A stretch of 64,000 nucleotides of DNA. Source: Nonomuraea cavernae. Its GTDB lineage: Bacteria; Actinomycetota; Actinomycetes; Streptosporangiales; Streptosporangiaceae. The translations under genes were made by a program, and so were the position numbers. Under the pieces are notes generated by a model. It was not told where the DNA came from and ran no database searches. It saw only the letters and a program-made list of their open reading frames with translations. The stretch covers positions 176,432 to 240,431 of the forward strand of contig NZ_BMNH01000009.1 of NCBI RefSeq assembly GCF_014646355.1, written 5' to 3'. This document shows, piece after piece, positions 40,015 to 49,275 of the stretch. Every line of letters starts with the position of its first letter. Within the stretch, counting starts at the first letter, position 1.

Positions 40015-42162
40015 ATGCCTGGGCAGGTGTCCGCCTACCCCCTCGTGAGGCAGCCCATGGCCACCCCGACAGGCTGGCGGCGAGAAGGCAATCTTCCGAC
40101 GGAGCTGACGAGCTTCGTGGGTCGCACGCGCTTGCTCGCCAACCTCAAGCGCCACCTCGGTGAGTCGCGCCTGGTCACGGTCACGGGGATCGGCGGGGTG
40201 GGCAAGTCCCGCACCGTGCTGCGGCTGGCCCACCAGATCAGGTCCCAGTACGAAGACGGCGTGTGGTTCGCCGATCTGGCGCGGCTGCAGGACGCGGGCA
40301 TGGTCCGGCACACCATCGCGTCCGCCCTGGGCATCGCCGACCAGTCCTCGCGGGCCGAGTCCGAGTCGCTGGCGGAGTGGGTCGGCGACCGGCGGATGCT
40401 GCTGATCATCGACACCTGCGAGCATCTCGTCCAGGGCTGTGCCGAGCTGGTCCAGGAGCTGCTGGAGAGCAATCCCCATCTGAAGGTCCTGGCCACCAGC
40501 CGCCAGTCGCTGCACCTGCCGTACGAACACGTCGTGCCCGTGCCGCCGCTGCTGGTGCCGGGCGACGATCCGGCCGAGAGCCTGTTCACCAACGAGTCCG
40601 TCCAGCTGTTCGCCGCCCGGGCCGGCGCCGTGGTGCCCGACTTCACGCTCGACGAGCAGAACATCGGCGCGGTGGCCGAGCTGTGCCGCAGGCTCGACGG
40701 CATCCCGCTGGCCATCGAGCTGGCCGCGGTGCGCCTGCGGGCGCTGTCGGTCGACCAGATCCTCGGCTTGCTGACCGACAGGTTCAGCCTCCTCGCGGGG
40801 GCCAGCCGGACGGCGCTGCCGAGGCATCAGACGCTGCGCGCGGCCATCGGCTGGAGCCACGAGCTGTGCGATCCGGCCGAACGGCTGCTGTGGGCGCGGC
40901 TGTCCGTCTTCGCCGGCGACTTCGAGCTGGACGCGGCCAGGTCCGTCTGCTCCGACGACCGGCTGCCGTCCGAGGCGATCACCGATCTGGTGACCGGCCT
41001 GGTCGAGAAGTCCATCCTGCTGATCCGGAGCAACCATGCCGGGGTCCGCTACAAGCTGATCGACACGCTGGCCGAGTACGGCGAGGAGTGGCTGGACAAG
41101 CTCGGGCAGACCCAGCAGATGCGCCACAAGCATCTCGAGTACTACCTGGCCCTGGCGGGGCGCAGCGAGGACGCCTGGTCGGGTCCTCGGCAGATCTACT
41201 GGTTCGTCCGCATGCGGCAGGAGCACGACAACGTGCGCGTCGCGCTTGAGCACGCGCTGCGCACGCCCGGCGAGACCCTGCTGGCGCTCACCCTGCTGTC
41301 GTCGTTGTGGTTCATGTGGGTGTGCTGCGGCTTCGTCCGCGAGGGTCGCCTCTACCTGGAGCGGGCGCTCCAGGCCAACCCGGGCGTGAGCAAGGAGCGG
41401 TGCAAGGCGCTCTGGGTGCTCTCCTACGTCCGCAGCGCCCAGGGCGACAGCACGGGCGCGCTGCAGGCGGCCGAGCAGTGCAGCACCGAGGCCGTGCGGG
41501 TCGGCGACTCCAAGGCGGTGATCCTCGCCTCCAAGATGCAGGGCACCGCCGCTCTTTTGCAGGGCGACCTGCAGAAGGCCAGCGCGCTGCTGGGCGTGGC
41601 GATCGAGTTCAACACCGACAACAAGGAGCTCAACCCGGGGCTGCTGCCCGCCATCGTCGAGCTGTCCATCGTGCTGACGTCGCAGGGCGAGCTGTTCGAA
41701 GCCGAGTCGCTGCTGACCGACTGCCTGCAGGTGTGCAGGGAGCGGGGCGAGCTGTGGGTGAGCTCCTACGCGCAGTGGGCGCTGTCGATCACTCGTCTGG
41801 CCACGGCCCGTACCGAAGACGCCCTGCAGAGCGCGCGGGAGGCTCTGCGGATCAAACGCCACTTCCACGACACGCTCGGCACGCTGCTGGTGCTGGAGAC
41901 CACGGCCAGGGTCTTCGCGGCGGCTGAGGAGATGACCCTGGCCGCCCGGCTGCTGGGCGCCCTGCACCAGAACTGGAAGACCGCCGGCCTGCCGATGCTC
42001 GGGGCTCCGTTCCTGACCACCGACCACGAGCAGTGCGTCAAGGAATGCCAGAAGGCGCTGGGCGAGTCGCGTTACAGAAACCTCTTCGACGAGGGTTGCA
42101 GGCTCGACCTCGACGAGGCGTCCTCGCTCGCCCTGGGCGAGCTGGACTCCCCCGGAGACTGA
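40015..42162 (+). CDS. STAND/NB-ARC-type ATPase with TPR-like C-terminus, no LuxR HTH
   Basis: The 715-aa protein (ATG 40015 with AGAGG; ATG 40057 with GTGAGG also plausible) starts with LPTELTSFVGRTRLLANLKR and a P-loop GIGGVGKSRT (Lys64). Walker B is MLLIIDTCEHL, then VLATSRQ (sensor) and GIPLAIELAAVRLR (GLPL-like motif). A helical TPR-like region fills about 430-700. The family usually ends with a LuxR HTH after a sequence like RLLGALHQNWKTAGLPML; here the protein stops about 60 residues later without any HTH. It may regulate through a partner protein. The end overlaps the terpene synthase gene by 91 bp. Confidence 0.87.
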   Translation: MPGQVSAYPLVRQPMATPTGWRREGNLPTELTSFVGRTRLLANLKRHLGESRLVTVTGIGGVGKSRTVLRLAHQIRSQYEDGVWFADLARLQDAGMVRHTIASALGIADQSSRAESESLAEWVGDRRMLLIIDTCEHLVQGCAELVQELLESNPHLKVLATSRQSLHLPYEHVVPVPPLLVPGDDPAESLFTNESVQLFAARAGAVVPDFTLDEQNIGAVAELCRRLDGIPLAIELAAVRLRALSVDQILGLLTDRFSLLAGASRTALPRHQTLRAAIGWSHELCDPAERLLWARLSVFAGDFELDAARSVCSDDRLPSEAITDLVTGLVEKSILLIRSNHAGVRYKLIDTLAEYGEEWLDKLGQTQQMRHKHLEYYLALAGRSEDAWSGPRQIYWFVRMRQEHDNVRVALEHALRTPGETLLALTLLSSLWFMWVCCGFVREGRLYLERALQANPGVSKERCKALWVLSYVRSAQGDSTGALQAAEQCSTEAVRVGDSKAVILASKMQGTAALLQGDLQKASALLGVAIEFNTDNKELNPGLLPAIVELSIVLTSQGELFEAESLLTDCLQVCRERGELWVSSYAQWALSITRLATARTEDALQSAREALRIKRHFHDTLGTLLVLETTARVFAAAEEMTLAARLLGALHQNWKTAGLPMLGAPFLTTDHEQCVKECQKALGESRYRNLFDEGCRLDLDEASSLALGELDSPGD

Positions 42163-43166
42163 CGGCCTCCGGCCTCCGGCCATCGGGTCCCGGCGGGCCA
42201 GGCGCGAATGTAGCGGGTGCTGCCGAGCGAGAACTGAATGTGCCCGCGCACCCAGTGTTCGAGGCCCCGCACGTATGCGCGGATCGGCGGCGTGGCCCAT
42301 TGTTCGAGTGACCCGAGCCGGGCCTGGAACGCGGCGATCACGTCGTTGTGCATCCTCGACACCTCTTCCAGCGCCTCCTGCAGGGTGAAGGCCCGGTGCG
42401 TCGCGAGTACGGTGACGAGGTTATGCCTGGCGTTGTCCTTGCCGCGCTCCTTGGCGTACGACAGCAGGTCGTTGTCCCAGCCGATGAGGTCGCAGGCGAG
42501 CTCGGACAGCGCGCGCACGTCGGGGTGATGCCATTCCTCCGCTTCGAGCCGGTAGCCGCCGCCCACCTCGATCAGGGCGAAGCAGGTGTAGGTGGCTCCA
42601 GTGATGCGCCGCATCAGGACGTACTCGTCTGGGGTGGGGATGAGGTCGGCCTCGCGGTTGGCCGCCTCCCAGATCTGCGCGAAGAGATACTCCTTCACCG
42701 TGATGCGCCAGCGGTCCACCTGGGCCGGGGTGGCGGTCGCGGAGATGCGGTGGTAGAGCTCGTGCAGCGTACGGCCGAAGGGGTCGTCGCCGTCCGGCTT
42801 CCTGCGGCCGTCGAGGATCTCGAGGAGCGGCGGCAGCGCGCGGGCGAGCGCGGCGGCGCGGTGTCCCAATGCCCCCTCGCAGAAGGCGTCGTCGAACGCG
42901 AAGAGCCAGTTGTACCAGTCGTTGATCAATCTGAGGCTGTCGCGCGGGACGGTGGGGTTCGTCCGTGCGGCCAGCAGGCCGATTCTGGAGCGCCGGAAGT
43001 GCTCGATCATCTTGGGCCCGTCAAGCATCTTGGAGGCGGCCAGCCAGGCGTGGCTCTCCGCGTCGACCTCCGCGGCGTGCACGTTGATGTCACTGGGGAA
43101 CGGGCATGGCAGCGGAGGGATCCGGAGAGGTCGTCCACCAAGGGAGGAATGCGCAGAAGTAGCCAT
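42072..43166 (-). CDS. Class I terpene synthase
   Basis: The 364-aa enzyme has the Asp-rich motif FDDAFCE (Asp92, Asp93, Glu97), the NSE triad Asn232-Asp233-x2-Ser236-x3-Glu240 and the C-terminal Arg318-Tyr319 pair. These bind the Mg2+ trinuclear cluster and diphosphate, so a sesquiterpene or diterpene scaffold is the expected product. The last 40 residues are Ser/Arg-rich and encoded opposite the 3' end of the ATPase gene. No P450 or prenyltransferase gene is adjacent. Confidence 0.93.
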   Translation of the reverse strand: MATSAHSSLGGRPLRIPPLPCPFPSDINVHAAEVDAESHAWLAASKMLDGPKMIEHFRRSRIGLLAARTNPTVPRDSLRLINDWYNWLFAFDDAFCEGALGHRAAALARALPPLLEILDGRRKPDGDDPFGRTLHELYHRISATATPAQVDRWRITVKEYLFAQIWEAANREADLIPTPDEYVLMRRITGATYTCFALIEVGGGYRLEAEEWHHPDVRALSELACDLIGWDNDLLSYAKERGKDNARHNLVTVLATHRAFTLQEALEEVSRMHNDVIAAFQARLGSLEQWATPPIRAYVRGLEHWVRGHIQFSLGSTRYIRAWPAGTRWPEAGGRQSPGESSSPRASEDASSRSSLQPSSKRFL

Positions 43167-43714
43167 TCACACAGCATGACGATGGAGCGTTTGAAAGGCC
43201 ATGCTGGTTTAGTTCGCTACTATTTCCTGAAATGTCATATTATGAATGGTTTTGCCGTGTTACATGGCAGAACTAATTGTTCGCACATATCTTGAGGGTG
43301 TTCCGCCGGAGATGGATTCCCATCCTCGGGCCGGCTCCCGCGTCGGACAACGCTCTGACCACGTCAGGCTTCTTCTTGAACACGGCGCCCGTAAGCGATC
43401 TCTGGCCACGCTCGTCCGCGCCGCTCCGGTCGGCACCGCGCTCGATGGGTGTCCCGGCGTCACCGTGATAAGCCGCGGGCATCAGCAAAGTGTCACTTTG
43501 TCGTCGGTGAGTCGACGACCTTCCCACCGCCCCTCAGGCACGTGCACGATGCCGTCTCACCCCCCTCGCCAGGGCGATCACCCTGGTGGCGACCCCCTCC
43601 GGCTCCGGGTCACCGTCCGCGCCTCCCCTCAGGGATAGATAAGGTGCCCTGCACGGAATCGTTCCGGCTCGCCGTAGGTTCTGGAGAGAGTACCTAGGGA
43701 AAGGCTGTCCAACC
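43167..43714. other. Gene-free 548-bp region with AT-rich patch and palindromes
   Basis: I support no gene here. 43190-43300 is markedly AT-rich for this genome and should hold the terpene synthase promoter. It contains TCATA-T-TATGA (43235-43245). Further on, CAAAGTG-T-CACTTTG (43486-43500) is a perfect 15-bp palindrome, followed by a GTCGTC/GACGAC pair, and a CCAGGG/CCCTGG hairpin sits near 43571-43588. Both palindromes look like dimeric-regulator sites. Confidence 0.6.
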
Positions 43715-44614
43715 GTGTTCGACCCGACGGATCTCTACAAGCTCGCAGACGACGTGCCCGAGCCGGCCGATCCGGTGCTGCTCTACCACTTCGACGGTTT
43801 CGTCGACGCTGGTGGTGCCGGACGCCTCGCGCTGGGCCACCTGCTGGCCGAGCTGGAGCACCGCGTCGTGGCGACATTCGATGTCGACCGCCTGCTCGAC
43901 TACCGCTCGCGCCGCCCCATCATGACCTTCGACACCGACCGCTGGGTCGAAATCGAGACCCCCGCCCTGACCGTCCACACCCTGCGCGACACCACCGGCA
44001 CGCCTTTCCTCGTCATGACCGGCCCCGAGCCCGACCGGGAGTGGGAGCTGTTCACCAGGGCGGTCGGCACCCTGCTCGACCGGTTGGGCGTCAGCAAGAT
44101 CGTCACGATGCACGGCGTGCCGATGGCCGTGCCCCACACCCGCCCGCTCGGCATCACCATGCACGCCAGCCGGCCCGAGCTGATCAACTCACAGACCAGC
44201 TCGTTCGGGAGGGTTCAGGTGCCGGGCAGCGTGGCCGCCCTGCTCGAGTTCCGCCTCGGAGCCGAGGGCCACGACGCGGTGGGCTACGCGGTGCACGTGC
44301 CGCACTACCTGTCTCAGGCCGAGTACCCCCACGCCGCCGTCACCGCACTGGAGGCGGTCACCCGGGGCACCGGCCTGGTCTTCCCCATGGACGAGCTGCG
44401 CGAGGCCGCCCGGCGTACGACGACGGAGATCGAGGAACAGATCCAGGCGTCCACCGAGCTGTCGACCGCGATCAAGGGGCTGGAGCAGCAGTACGACGCG
44501 TTCGCCGGCGGCGCCGAGCGCGAGAACCTGATGGCCGAGCCCGGCCAGATGCCCACCGGCGACGAGCTGGCGGCGCAGTTCGAGCGCTTTCTGGCCGAGC
44601 GTGATGACGAGTGA
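43715..44614 (+). CDS. PAC2-family protein (proteasome assembly chaperone-like)
   Basis: The 299-aa protein starts at GTG 43715. The PAC2 fold is recognised by the N-terminal VLLYHFDGFVDAGGAGRLAL, TFDVDRLLDYRSRRPIMTFD, and FLVMTGPEPDREWE motifs. The C-terminal part is helical with a coiled-coil stretch (TTTEIEEQIQASTELSTAIK). Bacterial PAC2 proteins are widespread in actinobacteria, where they may act with the proteasome or bind purine-like ligands; this is not settled. The oxidoreductase gene follows after 21 bp. Confidence 0.9.
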   Translation: MFDPTDLYKLADDVPEPADPVLLYHFDGFVDAGGAGRLALGHLLAELEHRVVATFDVDRLLDYRSRRPIMTFDTDRWVEIETPALTVHTLRDTTGTPFLVMTGPEPDREWELFTRAVGTLLDRLGVSKIVTMHGVPMAVPHTRPLGITMHASRPELINSQTSSFGRVQVPGSVAALLEFRLGAEGHDAVGYAVHVPHYLSQAEYPHAAVTALEAVTRGTGLVFPMDELREAARRTTTEIEEQIQASTELSTAIKGLEQQYDAFAGGAERENLMAEPGQMPTGDELAAQFERFLAERDDE

Positions 44615-44635
44615 GCGGCGCGCTAGCCTGACCAG

Positions 44636-45676
44636 ATGAGCGCGATCGAGGTCGGTCTGGTCGGCTACGGCACCGCGGGAGCCCACTTCCACGCTCCGCT
44701 GATCGAGGCGACCGCGGGGCTGCGGCTGGCGGCCGTGGTGACCCGCGATCCGGCGCGGGCGGCCGAGGTCGCCGGCCGGTACGCCGCCGTCGCGGTGCCC
44801 GACGTGGAGCTGCTCTGGGACCGGTGCGATCTGGTGGTCGTCGCGTCGCCCAACCGCACCCACGGGCCGGTGGCGACCGAGGCGCTCACCCGGGGCAAGC
44901 CGGTCGTGGTCGACAAGCCGCTCGCGGGCGGCGCCGAGGAGGCCCGCTCGCTGGTCGCCCTCGCGCGCGAGCGGGGGCTCATGCTGACCGTGTTCCAGAA
45001 CCGCCGCTGGGACGGCGACTTCCTGACCGTGCGCGAGCTGGTGGACGGCGGGGCGCTGGGCGAGGTGCTGCGGTTCGAGTCCCGGTTCGAGCGCTGGCGG
45101 CCGGCGCCCAAGGGCGGCTGGCGGGAGACCGGCGGCGCCGAGGAGCTCGGCGGCCTGCTCTACGACCTGGGCAGCCATCTCGTCGACCAGGCCATCCAGC
45201 TGTTCGGCCCGGTCCGCGAGGTCTACGCCGAGACCGACGTCCGGCGCGCGGGCGTCGCCTCCGACGACGACACGTTCCTGGCGCTCACCCACGCCGGCGG
45301 CGTTCGCTCCCACCTGTGGGCCGGCGCGATGGCCGCGCGGCCCGGTCCACGGTTCCGGGTGCTGGGCTCGGCCGCCGGCTACCTGAAGCACGGTCTCGAC
45401 GTGCAGGAGGGGCGGCTGCGAGCCGGGATCTCGCCCGCCACGCCGGGGTTCGGCGAGGAGGACGAGGACCTGTGGGGCACCCTCGGCAGCGGCGAGCAGG
45501 CCGTCTCGGTCCCCACCCTGCCCGGCCGCTATCTCGACTTCTACCGGGGCGTGGTGGCCTGTCTGCGCGAGGGGGCGGCGCCGCCGGTCGACCCGGGCGG
45601 CGTCGTCGACGCGCTGGCCGTCCTCGACGCGGCCCGCGTCTCGGCCACCCAGCGCATCGTGACGCACCTGATCTGA
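44636..45676 (+). CDS. Gfo/Idh/MocA-family oxidoreductase
   Basis: The protein has 346 aa. Rossmann motif GLVGYGTAGAHFHAPL (7-22) binds NAD(P). The family EKP-type motif appears as VVVDKPLAGGAEEA (Lys at about 99), and the catalytic-helix motif is GGLLYDLGSHLVDQA with the conserved Asp/His pair. Such enzymes oxidise or reduce sugars, cyclitols or biliverdin-like substrates; the substrate here is unknown. The start is 21 bp after the PAC2 stop, so the two genes probably share a transcript. Confidence 0.93.
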   Translation: MSAIEVGLVGYGTAGAHFHAPLIEATAGLRLAAVVTRDPARAAEVAGRYAAVAVPDVELLWDRCDLVVVASPNRTHGPVATEALTRGKPVVVDKPLAGGAEEARSLVALARERGLMLTVFQNRRWDGDFLTVRELVDGGALGEVLRFESRFERWRPAPKGGWRETGGAEELGGLLYDLGSHLVDQAIQLFGPVREVYAETDVRRAGVASDDDTFLALTHAGGVRSHLWAGAMAARPGPRFRVLGSAAGYLKHGLDVQEGRLRAGISPATPGFGEEDEDLWGTLGSGEQAVSVPTLPGRYLDFYRGVVACLREGAAPPVDPGGVVDALAVLDAARVSATQRIVTHLI

Positions 45677-45683
45677 GACCGGG

Positions 45684-46475
45684 TCAGTCGCGCAGGCGGG
45701 AGCGCACCGCGTCGGTGTCGTCGTCGGTCCAGCCGTGCAGGGCCAGCCAGCCGCGCGGCCCGCCGAAGCGGTCGTCGAGCACGCCCAGGAACTGCTCGAT
45801 GTACCTCGGCCTCGGCATGTGGTCGTCGGCCGGCCGTGAGTCGAGGTCGTCGCGGTAGGTGGCGCTCCCCCGCAGCCGGCGCAGCACCAGCTCCAGCCGT
45901 TCCCCGGTGGCCGCGTAGTCCTCGACGATCGCCTGCCTGGTGGCGCCCGCCACCTCCAGTGCGAGCGCCGACAGCACGCCGGTGCGGTCCTTGCCGGCCG
46001 CGCAGTGGACCACGGCGGCTCCGTCGGTGAGCGCCATCGCGCGCAGCGCCGCGACGACCGCGTCCGGCCGGTCGCGCAGGTAGCCGTAGTAGAAGCCGGT
46101 CATCCGCAGGTCCTCGTCCAGCCGGCGCTCCTGCCAGGGCAGCACCCGGTCGAGGTCGACGGTGTCGGCCTCGACGTCGGTGTGCCTGCCGCCCTCGGCG
46201 AACAGGGTCAGATGGTGGTGGGTCACCTCGGGGACGCGGGCCAGCGGGCCGGGACCTTCGAGGGTGACCTCGGCGGTGGAGCGAAGGTCGACGACGTGGC
46301 GCAGCTTGAGTTCGCTGACCAGTCGTGACACGTCGCCATGCGTGAGCCCCTGGAGATTGTCTGCGCGAAAAATCCGGCCATAACGGGTGGTTCCACCATC
46401 AGTGGTGGGCAGCCCTCCCAGGTCACGGACGTTGACGGCGCCTTCCAGGTCTATCCATCTCGTCATCGCGTTCAT
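45684..46475 (-). CDS. Tyrosine/serine protein phosphatase (DSP-like, PtpB type)
   Basis: I take ATG 46475 (MNAMTRWIDLEGAVNVRDLG); a second ATG is at 46466. The 263-aa protein has the P-loop signature HCAAGKDRTG (C-x5-R), the N-terminal NVRDLGGLPT motif and a general-acid Asp region. PtpB-type phosphatases dephosphorylate Tyr/Ser/Thr or phosphoinositides. TATAGGGT lies just upstream of the start, suggesting a leaderless mRNA. It is convergent with the Gfo/Idh gene, 7 bp apart. Confidence 0.9.
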   Translation of the reverse strand: MNAMTRWIDLEGAVNVRDLGGLPTTDGGTTRYGRIFRADNLQGLTHGDVSRLVSELKLRHVVDLRSTAEVTLEGPGPLARVPEVTHHHLTLFAEGGRHTDVEADTVDLDRVLPWQERRLDEDLRMTGFYYGYLRDRPDAVVAALRAMALTDGAAVVHCAAGKDRTGVLSALALEVAGATRQAIVEDYAATGERLELVLRRLRGSATYRDDLDSRPADDHMPRPRYIEQFLGVLDDRFGGPRGWLALHGWTDDDTDAVRSRLRD

Positions 46476-46539
46476 CGATGCGACCCTATATGTCCGCTGA
46501 AAATGAGCGGATTCGAGGTTCATAACGCAGCATGAACCT

Positions 46540-47412
46540 ATGGATCCGCGTGCTCTGCCCCCGCGGCTGGTGATAGATCCATCGCTGCCACCGGAGATAT
46601 CGATCCAGCTGCGATCCAGTCCGGAGGTGCTCCGCATGGCCAGAACCGGCTGGCGGATCAAGCCCTCGTACCATCTCGAACTGCTCGTCTTCCTGCCCGG
46701 CTTCCTGCTGCTCGTCTGGATACTGACCGACACCACGGCCACGGTCGTGGCCGCCGCCGGCATCGGCCTCATCGCGCTGATGCGCTGGCTGGCCGTCGAC
46801 GCCTCCAAGCGGACGAACCGGAAACTCCTGCGGCTCGCCACCGAGCACGCCGCGCGCTACGTGCTGCCCGAGGACCTCGACTACCCCTGCCAGATGCTGC
46901 TGAGCCGCGCCCAGGACGCGGTCGGCAGGGTCCTCGCCTCGCGGGTGCACCGGGCCGGGCTGATCGACACCATCGACAACCAGGTGACACTGCCGGAGGA
47001 GGTGTGGCAGATCGCCCAGCGGCTGTCGCGGCTGTCGGCCATGCACCATGAGCACCGCCGGCTGGTCCCGCGCGAGCTGCCGTCGGGCCTGGAGGACGCC
47101 TTCAAGCCCTACAGCACGGCGCTCGACGCCGCCTGGACGTCGCTGTCGAAACGGGTCCGCCGCCTGGAGGAGTACGCCAAACAGGTGATGCGGGCCGACC
47201 AGGTCTACCACGCGCACCAGCGGCTGGAGGCGCTGGCCGCGCGCACCCCCGACTACCAGGAGCTGATCGCCGACACCGTGCGCGACGAGGTGGCGGACGA
47301 GCGCATCAGGGAGCTGGGCGAGCAGGCCCGGCACGTGCGCAAGTTGTTCGAGGAGAGCATCGGCCAGGCCCGGCGGACCGCGGGCGAGCTGCTCAGGCCT
47401 CCGTCCGCTTGA
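46540..47412 (+). CDS. Membrane protein with two N-terminal TM helices and helical cytoplasmic domain
   Basis: The 290-aa protein has two adjacent hydrophobic helices (about 46-64 and 67-85). An all-helical cytoplasmic part follows, with coiled-coil potential near LEEYAKQVMRADQVYHAHQR and in the last 60 residues. No motif suggests an enzyme. It is divergent from the phosphatase with 64 bp between starts, and its 3' end overlaps the broken NB-ARC/TPR gene by 20 bp. Family not recognised. Confidence 0.78.
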   Translation: MDPRALPPRLVIDPSLPPEISIQLRSSPEVLRMARTGWRIKPSYHLELLVFLPGFLLLVWILTDTTATVVAAAGIGLIALMRWLAVDASKRTNRKLLRLATEHAARYVLPEDLDYPCQMLLSRAQDAVGRVLASRVHRAGLIDTIDNQVTLPEEVWQIAQRLSRLSAMHHEHRRLVPRELPSGLEDAFKPYSTALDAAWTSLSKRVRRLEEYAKQVMRADQVYHAHQRLEALAARTPDYQELIADTVRDEVADERIRELGEQARHVRKLFEESIGQARRTAGELLRPPSA

Positions 47413-49206
47413 GCAGCTCCAGGGTCCGGCGCAGGCCGGCGTTGTTGCCGAGGCTGCGATAGATCTCCCTGGCCTGCTCCAGCGGGTGGACGGCGGCGCT
47501 CGGGCCGCCCGCGTCGAGGTGGGCCTCGCCGAGGTGGCGCAGGCTCAGCGCCATCCACCACCGGTCGTCCAGCTCTTCGAAGGCGTGGACGGCTCGGCGC
47601 AGCTCGTGCTCGGACTCCTCGATCCGGCCCAGCCGGGCGAGCGCCCGGCCGGCGGACAGCGCGGTGCGGGCCACGCCCCACGAGTCGCCGAGGGCCGTCA
47701 GGAGCTCCTCGGCGCGCCGTACGAAGTCGAGCTCGCGCAGCCCGTTGGCCGGGTCGCCGACCTCGCCCGCAGCGCGCAGGCAGCGGGCCTCCTCCCACAG
47801 CTCGCCGCGCTGCCGGAACATGCCGGCCGCCCGGTCGAGGCTGAAGCCGGCCTTGGCGAAGCCGTCGAGCGCGGCGCGGTGGTCGCCGCCCCGTCGCAGG
47901 CCGCGGGCCTGCGCGGCGAGCACCTCACCGTAGGCGCGCAGCGTCTGCGCCTCGGAGTAGCGGTTGCCGTAGCGCTCGAACACCGCCAGTGCGTCCTCCA
48001 GGAGCTGCCGGGCCTCCTCGGGACGGCGTTCGGCCAGCCGCATCTCGGCGAGGTTGCGCTGGGTGCGGGCCATCCACCACAGGTCGTCCTCGCCCTTGAA
48101 TGCGGTGATCGCGCCGATCAGGTAGTCCTGCGCGCGGTCGAGGTGACCGTCGGAGAACAGGGACATGCCGACCGTGCGCATCGCCCGGGCCGCCCACCAC
48201 GACTCGCCCAGCTCGGTGAAGATCTCCAGCGCCGACTCGGCGCCGGCCCGCCCCTGCTCGTGCGCCCCGAGCCCACCTTGTACGGCGGCGCGGTCGAGCA
48301 GCGCGATGCCCAGGGCCCGCCGGTCACCGGTGCGCCGCGCGGCCTCGCAGCCGAGGATGGAGACCTCGTCCCAGTCGGCCCAGTAGGCGCGCAGCGAATG
48401 ACACAGCGAGCAGAACGCGCGGGCCAGGCCCCCGGTCAGCTCCCACAGCTCCAGCCGGCTGGCCAGCTTGATCATGGCGATTTGGTCGGCGCCGGAGCAC
48501 TCGGCGAGCTGGGCGTCGATCAGCGCCTCCAGCTGGTCGGCGCCGTCGAGCCCGGAGACGTCGAGCAGCTCGCCCGCCACCCAGCTCGGCACGTCGGGCG
48601 AGGTGAGCGTGGACAGCCGGCGCAGCAGGCGGCGCTGCATGCCGGTGCAGTCGTCGTAGCTGAGCTGCACGGACGCGCGGACGCTCTTGTCGAGGGTGGG
48701 CGCTACCTCTTCCGGGCGGACCGGAGCGTCGACGCCGCGCAGGTCGGCGTGCAGCCGCCCGTCGGGGAACCAGTCGCGACCTCCTGGCCGAAGCGGGCGA
48801 CGAGCGCCGACTTGCCGACTCCGCCCCGGCCGTACACGGAGACGACGAGGGGCGGCGCCAGGTCGCCCGCCTTGCGGCGCGTGGCGAAGACGCCGCGTAG
48901 TTCGGCGAGCGCCTCGGCACGGCCGGTGAAGTGCTCGGGGGCGGGTGGCCACTGGTCGGGCGCGCGGGAGGAGGGCTCCTCCAGGGCGGCCCGCCTGGGC
49001 CGGACCTCGGTGGTGGCCCAGGTGGTGAGTCCCACGAGAATCGCGGCGACGGCCGTCACGCCGACCTTGGCGAGGGGCGGGATCTCCCACTCGACCGACG
49101 CCGCCAGGATGCTGGCGGCCGCCGCGGCGAGCCCCGCCGCCACGGGCGCGGCCAGTGGCACCTTGCGGCGCCGAGGTCGCGGGCGGTCTGGCGACTGCCC
49201 CGTCAA
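47393..49206 (-). pseudogene. Broken NB-ARC/TPR regulator: frameshift and loss of the ATPase core
   Basis: The gene starts at ATG 49206: a basic N-terminus, two TM helices (about 18-60), then HFTGRAEALAELRGVF and a P-loop SVYGRGGVGKSAL. After FGQEVA the frame goes off into a TAG-terminated tail (stop at 48703). The expected DWFPDGRLHADLRGVDAP continues in the neighbouring frame from about 48770. Within it, RPEEVAPTLDKSVRASVQLS joins the start of the NB domain directly to the later SVQLSYD region, so the Walker B part is deleted. The TPR-rich remainder to 47393 is intact. I infer a pseudogene; a sequencing error could explain the frameshift but not the deletion. Confidence 0.75.
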
Positions 49207-49233
49207 CGCAACACCCCCTCCAGGGTGGTCGAA

Positions 49234-49271
49234 ACGGCGGGGTACGGCCCGCGCCGGCCGTACCCCGTCGT
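49234..49271 (-). terminator. Strong hairpin after the M6 protease gene
   Basis: CGGGGTACGGCC (49238-49249) and GGCCGTACCCCG (49256-49267) are exact complements around a 6-nt loop, and 3 more pairs (one wobble) extend the stem. It begins 5 bp beyond the protease stop. Confidence 0.75.
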
Positions 49272-49275
49272 TCGC

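Noticed and set aside
43246..43638. Possible 130-aa plus-strand gene in the terpene/PAC2 gap
   Set aside because: No SD, poor codon bias, competing frames on both strands, palindromes inside.
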